Source: Oscillospiraceae bacterium (lineage in GTDB: Bacteria; Bacillota; Clostridia; Oscillospirales; Ruminococcaceae). Taken from it: a DNA stretch of 40,926 bases. Shown one piece after another: positions 1 to 7,872 of the stretch (the first letter of the stretch is position 1; every line of letters begins with the position of its first letter). A program made the translations under genes and the position numbers. The notes beneath the pieces were generated by a model that saw only the letters and a program-made list of their open reading frames with translations, was not told the DNA's origin and ran no database searches. The stretch spans positions 1 to 40,926 of the forward strand of contig JAAVIF010000096.1 in assembly GCA_014799365.1 (NCBI GenBank), given 5' to 3'.

Positions 1-382
1 AACTAAAAAATCAGCACTACGCATAGAGGGGGGTAAGGAAAGGATTCTTAAGGTGAAACCTAAGGGGGGAGAGTGGGGCAATGAGTTTCACCGAATTTTT
101 TGTACTTGTGTATGTAAACGCACTTGTTATAAAGTTTGCACTATTTTCTGAATGAAACAGCATAAGGTGAAGCTTATTGCACCTTCTCCCCCCTTTGGTG
201 TCATCTTAAGCCCCGCGCGGGAGCGCAAACTGCACTCGCTTCCGAGAAAAAGAGAATATTACATAAAGCGTAGTTCTAAGAAAACCAAAAACGTCCTTTT
301 GTTGCAATCAAGAACAGCATATTATTTAAATGCAATTTTAAAAAGGCTTTTCGCCGACTGAGAAAATTTTGGGGAAACTTAA
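1..382 (+). repeat. Dispersed ~380-bp intergenic element, copy 1 (5' end may be cut by the window edge)
   Basis: Near-identical blocks recur at 20273-20620: aactaaaaaa.cagcactac.catagaggggggtaaggaaaggattcttaaggtgaaacctaaggggggagagtggggcaatgagtttcaccgaatttttt; ttattgcaccttctcccccctt; cttaagccccgcgcgggagcgcaaa; aaaaaggcttttcgccgac.gagaaaattt. Confidence 0.9.
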
Positions 383-477
383 AGCAATTTCTTATTGACA
401 AAATTTTCACGTTAAAAATAACTTTGCAAATCCTTTACACAAAAGGATTACATAGATTTACGCCCTAATCAAAGCCA

Positions 478-506
478 TTGACAACGATTTGAATATGTTG
501 TATAAT
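478..506 (+). promoter_or_regulatory. Sigma-A type promoter upstream of the aconitase gene
   Basis: TTGACA (478-483), 17-bp spacer, TATAAT (501-506). Confidence 0.85.
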
Positions 507-637
507 ATTAAATAATTCGCAAATTTTATACCAATCCCTTTTTTGAAAAAGTATCGGTATAAACCATCGCGGAATTTATCTTCACATTTTTATGATATGT
601 GATTGGATTCAAAAAATAAACCCAAGGGGGAAAAATA

Positions 638-2566
638 ATGGGACAAACTCTTACCGAAAAGATCATTTCCGCTCACATAGTTGACGGAAAACCCGTAAAA
701 GGTACGGAAATCGGATTAAAAATCGATCAGACTCTCACACAGGACGCAACGGGTACAATGGCTTATCTTCAATTTGAAGCTATGGGCGTTGATCGTGTAA
801 AAACCGAGCGTTCCGTGGCATATATCGACCACAACACTTTGCAGTCGGGCTTTGAAAACGCGGACGACCACCGTTTTATAGGCAGCATCGCAAAAAAACA
901 CGGTATCTGGTTCTCCCGCCCCGGAAACGGTATTTGTCATCAGGTGCATCTGGAGCGTTACGGAAAGCCGGGTAAAACCCTTATCGGTTCCGACTCCCAT
1001 ACTCCCACGGGCGGCGGCATAGGTATGTTTGCCTGCGGCGCGGGCGGACTTGACGTGGCCGTCGCAATGGGCGGAGGCGCGTATTACATAACCATGCCCG
1101 AAGTGGTAAAGATAAACCTTACCGGCAAATTAAACGACTGGGTCTCCGCAAAGGACGTTATTTTAAAGGTGCTTCAGATTCTCTCCGTTAAAGGCGGCGT
1201 AGGCAAGGTAATGGAATACACCGGAGAGGGCGTAAAAAGTCTTTCGGTTCCCGAACGCGCAACGATTACCAATATGGGCGCGGAGCTTGGAGCAACAACA
1301 TCCATATTCCCTTCCGACGAGGTTACGAAAGCATTCCTTAAAGCACAGGGACGCGAGGAGGATTGGGTAGAGCTTAAGGCTGACGATGACGCCGTTTACG
1401 ACGCCGAAGTAAACATCGACCTTTCGGAGCTTGTTCCTTTGGCTGCATGCCCCCACAGTCCCGACAACGTTAAAACCATAGACGAAATCGGCAATATAAA
1501 GATAGATCAGGTTTGTATCGGCTCCTGCACCAACTCCTCATTGCAGGATCTGTTAAAGGTCGCCCATATTCTTAAAGGTAAAACGGTTCACCCCGACGTA
1601 AGCCTTTCCATAGCCCCCGGTTCAAAGCAGGTTTACAATATGATGGCACAGTGCGGCGCGCTTTCCGATCTTATCGACGCCGGCGCAAGAATACTTGAAT
1701 GTGCCTGCGGTCCCTGTATCGGAATGGGACAGTCACCCAATTCCAACGGCGTTTCCCTGCGTACCTTCAACAGAAACTTTGAAGGCAGAAGCGGAACAAG
1801 AGACGGCCGGATATACCTGGTTTCTCCCGAAACCGCAGCAGCTTCCGCAATCGCGGGAGTATTCACCGATCCCCGCACCTTAGGCTCAATGCCTCCGTAT
1901 ATAATGCCCGAAAAATTCCATATCAACGACAATATGGTAGTTCCTCCCGCTTCTCCCGAGGAGGCAAAGGACGTTGAGATACTGAGAGGACCTAATATCA
2001 AGCCTTTCCCCGTTAACACTCCGCTTGCCGAAAGCATTGAAGCAAAGGTAAGCTTAAAGGTAGGCGATAACATCACTACCGACCATATTATGCCCGCAGG
2101 CGCGAAAATACTCCCCCTGCGCTCCAATATCCCCGCTATCTCGCAGCACTGTTTTGCCGTCTGCGACGAAAGCTTCCCCAAAAGAGCACTGGAGCTTGAA
2201 AAAAGTATCGTAGTGGGCGGTACAAACTACGGTCAAGGCTCTTCAAGAGAACACGCCGCTTTGGCTCCCTTATATTTAGGTGTTAAGGCGATAGTATGCA
2301 AATCCTTTGCCCGTATCCACCGTCAGAATCTGATCAACAACGGTATTATACCCTTGGAATTCGCCAATGAAGCGGACTATGAAAAAATAGAGCAGGGCGA
2401 CGAGCTTGCTCTTGAAAATATCCGCTCCGTTATTGAAAACGACGGCGATATAGTAATTAAAAATAAGACAAAAGGCGTAGATATTCCCGTAAAGTGCGCG
2501 CTTTCCGAAAGAGGAAAAGGCATGATCCTTGCGGGCGGCTTGCTTAACTTCACCAAAAATGCTTAA
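638..2566 (+). CDS. acnA: Aconitate hydratase
   Basis: 642 aa; aconitase motifs IGSDSHTPTGGGIGMFACGAGG, CIGSCTNSS, CGPCIGMGQ, GGTNYGQGSSREHAALAP; RBS aaggggg upstream. Confidence 0.95.
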   Translation: MGQTLTEKIISAHIVDGKPVKGTEIGLKIDQTLTQDATGTMAYLQFEAMGVDRVKTERSVAYIDHNTLQSGFENADDHRFIGSIAKKHGIWFSRPGNGICHQVHLERYGKPGKTLIGSDSHTPTGGGIGMFACGAGGLDVAVAMGGGAYYITMPEVVKINLTGKLNDWVSAKDVILKVLQILSVKGGVGKVMEYTGEGVKSLSVPERATITNMGAELGATTSIFPSDEVTKAFLKAQGREEDWVELKADDDAVYDAEVNIDLSELVPLAACPHSPDNVKTIDEIGNIKIDQVCIGSCTNSSLQDLLKVAHILKGKTVHPDVSLSIAPGSKQVYNMMAQCGALSDLIDAGARILECACGPCIGMGQSPNSNGVSLRTFNRNFEGRSGTRDGRIYLVSPETAAASAIAGVFTDPRTLGSMPPYIMPEKFHINDNMVVPPASPEEAKDVEILRGPNIKPFPVNTPLAESIEAKVSLKVGDNITTDHIMPAGAKILPLRSNIPAISQHCFAVCDESFPKRALELEKSIVVGGTNYGQGSSREHAALAPLYLGVKAIVCKSFARIHRQNLINNGIIPLEFANEADYEKIEQGDELALENIRSVIENDGDIVIKNKTKGVDIPVKCALSERGKGMILAGGLLNFTKNA

Positions 2567-2609
2567 AAATACAAAAAATACGGCAGTCATCGGAAAGGAA
2601 GATCAGTAT

Positions 2610-2783
2610 ATGAAAAACAATAAAAAACCGAACAGAACCTTTATAAGAATAATAAAAGCTTTTCTTTTCGGAATGGTTGCGGGAATGGCATTGCTGCAAT
2701 ATGTAAGAAATAAGCAAAGACCCGTTTTGGCATTGTGCAGCAGCGAATGCTCCGACAAAATCGACGATAGGGAGGAAAATTAA
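2610..2783 (+). CDS. Small single-pass membrane protein (~57 aa)
   Basis: ATG at 2610 preceded by ggaaaggaa; MKNNKKPNRTFIRIIKAFLFGMVAGMALLQYV..., one hydrophobic segment; sits between acn and icd. Confidence 0.7.
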   Translation: MKNNKKPNRTFIRIIKAFLFGMVAGMALLQYVRNKQRPVLALCSSECSDKIDDREEN

Positions 2784-2990
2784 ATGAAAAAGACATATGC
2801 TTTAATCGCTGTTGTTTCCTTTATTTTCGGATTGGCGGCGGGAATAATTTTTGCATTGGTCAAAATCTCCAAAAAGTTTGAATACGAGCTTGAAACAATG
2901 TTTGCGGGCGGCGGAAGCGATGATCCCGACATCGAGGAGCTGTATACAATAGACGGATTTGACGATTTCAGCGATATAGGCGACGAATAA
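2784..2990 (+). CDS. Small single-pass membrane protein with acidic C-terminus (68 aa)
   Basis: RBS gggaggaaa upstream; [31 protein letters not shown]... followed by an acidic tail; abuts the previous ORF. Confidence 0.75.
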   Translation: MKKTYALIAVVSFIFGLAAGIIFALVKISKKFEYELETMFAGGGSDDPDIEELYTIDGFDDFSDIGDE

Positions 2991-3039
2991 CGAAAAACTA
3001 TTACCTAAATATATAAACAAAGAAAGGACAGCTTACCCG

Positions 3040-4251
3040 ATGGATAAAATTAAAATGCCAACCCCTCTCGTTGAGATGGACGGCGACGAAATGACCCGAA
3101 TCATTTGGAAAATGATAAAGGACATTCTTTTGACCCCTTACATTGATTTAAACACCGAATATTACGATTTGGGCTTGGTACACAGAAACGAGACTGACGA
3201 TCAGGTTACGATAGACAGTGCCAATGCCACAAAAAAATACGGTGTTGCCGTTAAGTGCGCCACCATTACCCCAAATGCTCAGAGAATGACGGAATACGAC
3301 CTTAAGGAAATGTGGAAATCACCTAACGGAACCATAAGGGCAATTTTGGACGGCACGGTTTTCAGAGCACCTATAACGGTTAAGGGAATAACCCCTCTTA
3401 TCCCCACATGGAAAAAGCCTATCACCATTGCCCGTCACGCTTACGGCGACGTTTACAAAAACACCGAGATGAGGGTTTCACAGGGCAGCAAAGCAGAGCT
3501 TGTTGTTACCGATAAAAACGGCAATGAAACCCGTGAGCTTATACATGATTTCGGCGGCTCTGACGGTATTATACAGGGACTGCACAATCTTGACGGAAGC
3601 ATAGGCAGCTTCGCCCGCTCCTGTTTTAACTTCGCGCTGGACATTAAGCAGGATCTGTGGTTTGCCACTAAGGACACTATCTCCAAAAAGTACGACCACC
3701 GTTTTAAGGATATTTTCCAGGAAATTTTTGATTCGGAATACAAGGAAAAATTCAATGAGGCGGGAATCGAATATTTCTATACGCTTATCGACGATGCGGT
3801 AGCGCGTGTTGTACGCTCCGAAGGCGGATATATCTGGGCATGCAAGAACTATGACGGAGACGTTATGTCGGATATGGTGGCTACCGCGTTCGGAAGTCTC
3901 GGCATGATGACGTCCGTTTTGGTATCTCCCGACGGCGTTTACGAGTACGAAGCGGCTCACGGCACCGTTACCCGCCACTATTACAAGCACTTGAAGGGCG
4001 AGGAAACCTCCACAAACTCGGTCGCAACTATTTTCGCATGGAGCGGCGCACTGAAAAAAAGAGGTCAGCTTGACAATGTTACAGAGCTGTCCGACTTTGC
4101 GGAAAAGCTGGAAAAAGCTACTATACAGACTATCGAGGAGGGTGTTATGACTGGCGATCTGGTTGCGCTGTCAAATCTTCCCGATAAGAAAAAGGTAAAT
4201 ACCGAGCAATTCCTTTTGGAAATCAAGAACAGACTTGAAAAGCTGCTGTGA
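3040..4251 (+). CDS. icd: NADP-dependent isocitrate dehydrogenase (homodimeric, eukaryote-like type)
   Basis: 403 aa; [53 protein letters not shown] motifs. Confidence 0.95.
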   Translation: MDKIKMPTPLVEMDGDEMTRIIWKMIKDILLTPYIDLNTEYYDLGLVHRNETDDQVTIDSANATKKYGVAVKCATITPNAQRMTEYDLKEMWKSPNGTIRAILDGTVFRAPITVKGITPLIPTWKKPITIARHAYGDVYKNTEMRVSQGSKAELVVTDKNGNETRELIHDFGGSDGIIQGLHNLDGSIGSFARSCFNFALDIKQDLWFATKDTISKKYDHRFKDIFQEIFDSEYKEKFNEAGIEYFYTLIDDAVARVVRSEGGYIWACKNYDGDVMSDMVATAFGSLGMMTSVLVSPDGVYEYEAAHGTVTRHYYKHLKGEETSTNSVATIFAWSGALKKRGQLDNVTELSDFAEKLEKATIQTIEEGVMTGDLVALSNLPDKKKVNTEQFLLEIKNRLEKLL

Positions 4252-4254
4252 CTA

Positions 4255-4349
4255 ATACTAATCCCTTTTGAAACTGTGGGATCAGTGTTTCGGGTGCAAT
4301 CCCATTTTATACTTGTGAGTATTACGTCAGTTTAAAATGGGATTGGTAT
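4255..4349. repeat. Palindromic hairpin repeat, subfamily A (compound form)
   Basis: Minus strand: ATACCAATCCCATTTTAAACTGACGTAATACTCACAAGTATAAAATGGGATTGCACCCGAAACACTGATCCCACAGTTTCAAAAGGGATTAGTAT; shares loop GACGTAATACYCAC(A) and ends with 40760-40818 and 13744-13794. Confidence 0.8.
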
Positions 4350-4367
4350 TAAAAAGAAGGTGATATT

Positions 4368-5006
4368 TTGCCAAAAAACGGAAAAATATCCAACTCCGTA
4401 ATTCGCCGTTTACCAAGATACTACCGTTTTTTAGGTGAGTTACAGGAGGAGGGTATAACAAAAATTTCATCGGGCGAGCTTTCACAGCGAATGAAGCTTA
4501 CCGCATCGCAAATAAGACAGGATTTAAACTGCTTCGGCGGCTTCGGTCAGCAGGGATACGGATATAATGTGTCCGAGCTGAGAGAGGAAATAGGCGCGAT
4601 CATCGGCATAGATAAACGTCTTAATGCGATCCTTGTGGGTGCGGGAAATTTGGGCAAGGCGGTTGCTCTTCATTTGAATTTTGAAAACTGCGGATGTAAG
4701 CTTATAGGAGTATTTGATTCAAATCCCGATCTGAGCAATAACGCTTTGGGTGATATGAAGATCCTAAGCACTTCCCTTTTGGAAAGCTTTTGCAAGAACA
4801 GCAAGCCTCAAATCGCGATCCTTTGTATACCAAAAGAAAGCGCGAAGGAGCTTTGCGATAAGCTTCTGGGACTTGGTATACGCTCTTTTTGGAATTTCTC
4901 TCATTATGACCTGAATCTTGAATATGAGGACGAGGACATTATAGTAGAAAATGTGCATTTGGGCGACAGCCTGCTGACGCTTACATACCGTACAAATAAT
5001 AAATAA
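4368..5006 (+). CDS. rex: Redox-sensing transcriptional repressor Rex
   Basis: 212 aa; N-terminal winged-helix (ISSGELSQRMKLTASQIRQDLNCFGGFGQQGYGYNV) and Rossmann domain (ILVGAGNLGKAVALHLNF); TTG start after gaaggtgat. Confidence 0.93.
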   Translation: MPKNGKISNSVIRRLPRYYRFLGELQEEGITKISSGELSQRMKLTASQIRQDLNCFGGFGQQGYGYNVSELREEIGAIIGIDKRLNAILVGAGNLGKAVALHLNFENCGCKLIGVFDSNPDLSNNALGDMKILSTSLLESFCKNSKPQIAILCIPKESAKELCDKLLGLGIRSFWNFSHYDLNLEYEDEDIIVENVHLGDSLLTLTYRTNNK

Positions 5007-5046
5007 ACAACTGGCTGACGCGTTCGCGTCAGCCAGTTGTTTATTT
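5001..5046. terminator. Intrinsic (probably bidirectional) terminator after rex
   Basis: Perfect inverted repeat AAATAAACAACTGGCTGACGCG-TT-CGCGTCAGCCAGTTGTTTATTT overlapping the rex stop. Confidence 0.85.
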
Positions 5047-5123
5047 TAATCAAGTATGTAAGGTTTTGGATGGTTGACCTAAAGCTGCTAATTACTTGTT
5101 ATTTCATCAATAATATTTATACT

Positions 5124-5175
5124 AAATCCAAATAAAAAGCGAGGCATCGCAAGGTGTCCCGCTTTTATTTGATTT
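5124..5175. repeat. Intergenic hairpin; minus-strand terminator or hairpin-repeat relative
   Basis: AAATCcAAATAAAAaGCG ... CGCTTTTATTTGATTT stem, preceded by tatactaaat; minus-strand 3' side is T-rich. Confidence 0.5.
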
Positions 5176-5230
5176 TGGGTGTTAACTCTCACAAACGATC
5201 CCACTCTTCTTTAAAGAGCGGAGAATTTTG

Positions 5231-5419
5231 CTAAAAAGGCGGACAAAAGTTTATTTCAAGAGAACGAACATATTTGCATTCGCAAAGGACTATCGTTCGT
5301 TCACCTTTCGGTGTGATCGTGACCTTTGGCGGTTTTCCGCACTTTGGACAAATCACCGTTATTTTACTGTTGTCCCTGTTGTTGTCCCAAAACTGCTTCA
5401 AGGCCTTCCTCGCTAACAT
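5231..5419 (-). CDS. Small cysteine-rich zinc-ribbon-like protein
   Basis: VICPKCGKPPKVTITPKGERTIVLCECKYVRSLEINFCPPF (CxxC...CxC); overlaps the 3' end of the upstream ORF in another frame; start uncertain. Confidence 0.45.
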   Translation of the reverse strand: MLARKALKQFWDNNRDNSKITVICPKCGKPPKVTITPKGERTIVLCECKYVRSLEINFCPPF

Positions 5420-6125
5420 ATACGATTTCGGGAATTGGCATTGTGATGTGTTTTTCATCATCCGGGCATTTGTATCCATAAACGATCTCCTTCATAAAAT
5501 TATCCATTTCGATCACTTGTGCGGCTTCCTTTGCATGAAAACCTGCATCTAAAATCAAGTCTCGGCGTTCTTTGGGGGTAAGGTTTGGAGTGATTTTAGC
5601 GGCTGTAATACTTGCACGGCATTCATCTTTCCATAAAGGGACAGATTTAGCACCTGTCTCTAAATCGTTTAGATATTCGTCTCTATATGAGCGATGTCCA
5701 TAATATTCGTGCGCTAACACCGCCGCCGCGCTCATAATGTCTCGTGGGTGAATTGAACCATATCGGGTGTCCGGGAAAACGTTTCTTGAAACATACACCT
5801 TGTCAACGACGCAGTTATAGCAAGCGTTTCCCGAATGAACCTCATCGTTGAAAACAAATACGCTTTCATCTGCTCCGATACGTTTTATTTCTTCTTTAAG
5901 CTTTTCTATTTCTTCGTCGGTCAAAGGGACTTTAGACATATTTCTCATACCATTAGGCATTTCCTTTTCGCTGATTTTTACGAATTTTAATGCTGTCTTC
6001 CCATTTGTATATATTGTATCACAGTTATTGTCATTTTTCAAGTGTTCTATTGAACGATCAGAATTATTGGTGTTTGGGCAAATCAAATCCTCAGCGGTCA
6101 TACAATCTTCGCCGCTATATTTCAT
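5364..6125 (-). CDS. Hypothetical protein with HEYYGH metal-ligand-like motif
   Basis: Likely start ATG at 6125 (MKYSGEDC...) with GGAG upstream; AAAVLAHEYYGHRSYRDEYLNDLE...WKDECRAS. Confidence 0.75.
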   Translation of the reverse strand: MKYSGEDCMTAEDLICPNTNNSDRSIEHLKNDNNCDTIYTNGKTALKFVKISEKEMPNGMRNMSKVPLTDEEIEKLKEEIKRIGADESVFVFNDEVHSGNACYNCVVDKVYVSRNVFPDTRYGSIHPRDIMSAAAVLAHEYYGHRSYRDEYLNDLETGAKSVPLWKDECRASITAAKITPNLTPKERRDLILDAGFHAKEAAQVIEMDNFMKEIVYGYKCPDDEKHITMPIPEIVYVSEEGLEAVLGQQQGQQ

Positions 6126-6168
6126 CACAGCAAATGCTCCTTTCATCGCTAATTTATGCTCTTATTAC

Positions 6169-6359
6169 TAGGGACTATCTGAAAAGTCGCGATTTGCACA
6201 ATTTCAGCCAACTGCGGACGCTTTCTGCGTCAAAGAATGCGCGTAGTAATCCCTTCGGGATTACTACTGAATACAAAAGTATTCCTGCGCTTTTTTCTTT
6301 GAAATCGCCTCGCATTTGGTGAAATTGCACTAAAATGTTTTGTTTTCAGATACGCCCTA
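6169..6359. mobile_element. MITE-like long palindromic element (no ORF)
   Basis: Terminal inverted repeats TAGGG(AC/CG)TATCTGAAAA; further inverted matches inward (TGCACAATTTCagCCA / TGGtGAAATTGCA); perfect central hairpin GTAGTAATCCC-TTC-GGGATTACTAC (6243-6267). Confidence 0.75.
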
Positions 6360-6492
6360 AATATATTATAACACAAAGGCAAGAAAATGCAATATATGTC
6401 AATCCTTTTTGTTATTGTCGTTTTACACAAGCTTCCTTTCAACCACCTTTTTTTACAGAAACCACCTAAAATATTATATACCCTTTTAATTT

Positions 6493-7683
6493 TTAAGGAA
6501 GCTCTATCGTATAATCTTCTCCGCTGACACCTCTCATTATTGCCCCGTGAATATCCTCATGCAGCTTTGTGTACATATATCTGTTAAACAGAGAAAATGC
6601 CTCTCCGCTGCCGCTGTCGTTTCCGTTATCCCACCAAATAGGAAGAATACCGTTTTCCTTGGCAGCCTTGGTAACATATTCTACATAATATCTGCGGTGA
6701 TCGTCATTTCCGTTTTTATTGTTGACAGCACCGTACTCACCTAAAATAACGGGAATGTTATTATCCACAAACTTAGCTTTGATCCTTCCGAAAATGTCGT
6801 ATACCCAATCCTCCTGACCCCAGCTGTCGGTATTGGTTCCTGTCTTACCCCAGTCCCCCTTGCCTTCTCCCGCAAAGTTCCAAGGATCATAAAAATGTAT
6901 TTCCACCATAAGCTTGTCGGAAACGGTATCGGTGGGTACCGTCATTTTTAATGAAGCGTCGCCGTTGGTGTTATAGGCCTGCACTATAAGAATACGCTTT
7001 TCGTTGTTGCCGCCTGTTGCTCTTACAGTTTCAACAAAGGACTGATTAAGTCTGTCGGTGATTCTCAAATATTCGCTTGAGGGATTTGAGTACCCCTTGT
7101 GAAACTCATTCATTCCCGCAAACATCAAATGCTCGTCATATTCGTTGAAATATTCGGCGATCTGCTTCCAAAGCGTCTCAAACTGCGAAACCATACTATC
7201 CTCATCGGACGGTGCGGGTGTGAGCCAGGACTGAGCCGTATCGTTTCCGTCATGATGAATGTTTATAACTGCGTACATATCATTGTCAATAACGTAATCA
7301 ACAACTTCCTTTACTCTTGCAAGCCATTCCGTATCTATCGTATATGTTTCGTTATCGAAATGACCCATCCATGTAACGGGAATGCGTACAACGTCAAAAC
7401 CCGCTTCCTTAACCGCGTCGATAAGCTCCTTCTCTGTTTTGGGATTTCCCCATGCGGTTTCACTGGAAAGACCGCTTCCCACTGCATCAAGTGAATTACC
7501 CAAATTCCAGCCTACCGTCATTTTTTCGTATAATTCCATAGCGGTAATATCTGCAATTTCCTTTTGATGCGAAATCGTGCTGTCCTGAGGATTATTTCCC
7601 TCTTCCGTATTATTGCAGCCGGTCGCCGTTACCGAAATACCCACAGCCGCCGCTAAAATAATAGATATAAATCTTTTTTTCAT
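6493..7683 (-). CDS. GH5-family endoglucanase/cellulase, predicted lipoprotein
   Basis: Signal peptide with TATGC lipobox; MTVGWNLGNSLDAVG, VRIPVTWMGHFD, FAGMNEFH, PVILGEYGAV motifs. Confidence 0.92.
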   Translation of the reverse strand: MKKRFISIILAAAVGISVTATGCNNTEEGNNPQDSTISHQKEIADITAMELYEKMTVGWNLGNSLDAVGSGLSSETAWGNPKTEKELIDAVKEAGFDVVRIPVTWMGHFDNETYTIDTEWLARVKEVVDYVIDNDMYAVINIHHDGNDTAQSWLTPAPSDEDSMVSQFETLWKQIAEYFNEYDEHLMFAGMNEFHKGYSNPSSEYLRITDRLNQSFVETVRATGGNNEKRILIVQAYNTNGDASLKMTVPTDTVSDKLMVEIHFYDPWNFAGEGKGDWGKTGTNTDSWGQEDWVYDIFGRIKAKFVDNNIPVILGEYGAVNNKNGNDDHRRYYVEYVTKAAKENGILPIWWDNGNDSGSGEAFSLFNRYMYTKLHEDIHGAIMRGVSGEDYTIELP

Positions 7684-7712
7684 ATAAACGCAAATGTCCT
7701 TTCGTTAATTTG

Positions 7713-7726
7713 TGCAAACGATTACA
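7713..7726 (-). promoter_or_regulatory. LacI/CcpA-type (cre-like) operator candidate upstream of the GH5 gene
   Basis: Minus strand TGTAATCGTTTGCA, close to TGWAANCGNTNWCA, at the predicted transcription start. Confidence 0.5.
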
Positions 7727-7731
7727 TCAAG

Positions 7732-7760
7732 ATTTTATCACATCTTGCATAAATTGTCAA
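7732..7760 (-). promoter_or_regulatory. Promoter of the GH5 gene
   Basis: Minus strand TTGACA, 17-bp spacer, TAAAAT. Confidence 0.75.
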
Positions 7761-7806
7761 TATGCTGTATGCACTTTTTTGTAAGTTTTTTAAAGACACT
7801 TTTTGA

Positions 7807-7835
7807 TTGAAAAAAGCGATATACTGTGATATAAT
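7807..7835 (+). promoter_or_regulatory. Promoter of the ClC channel gene
   Basis: TTGAAA, 17-bp spacer, TATAAT; shows that the ORF-track start at 7807 is upstream of transcription. Confidence 0.7.
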
Positions 7836-7872
7836 TTTTGTATTACATTACAAATGGGGTCAAATAAACAAA

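Noticed and set aside
152-361. 69-aa plus-strand ORF
   Set aside because: Lies inside the dispersed repeat; reading frame is not preserved in copy 2 and no RBS is seen
1633-2181. 182-aa minus ORF antisense to aconitase
   Set aside because: Shadow of a clear coding frame; low-complexity translation with no recognisable domain
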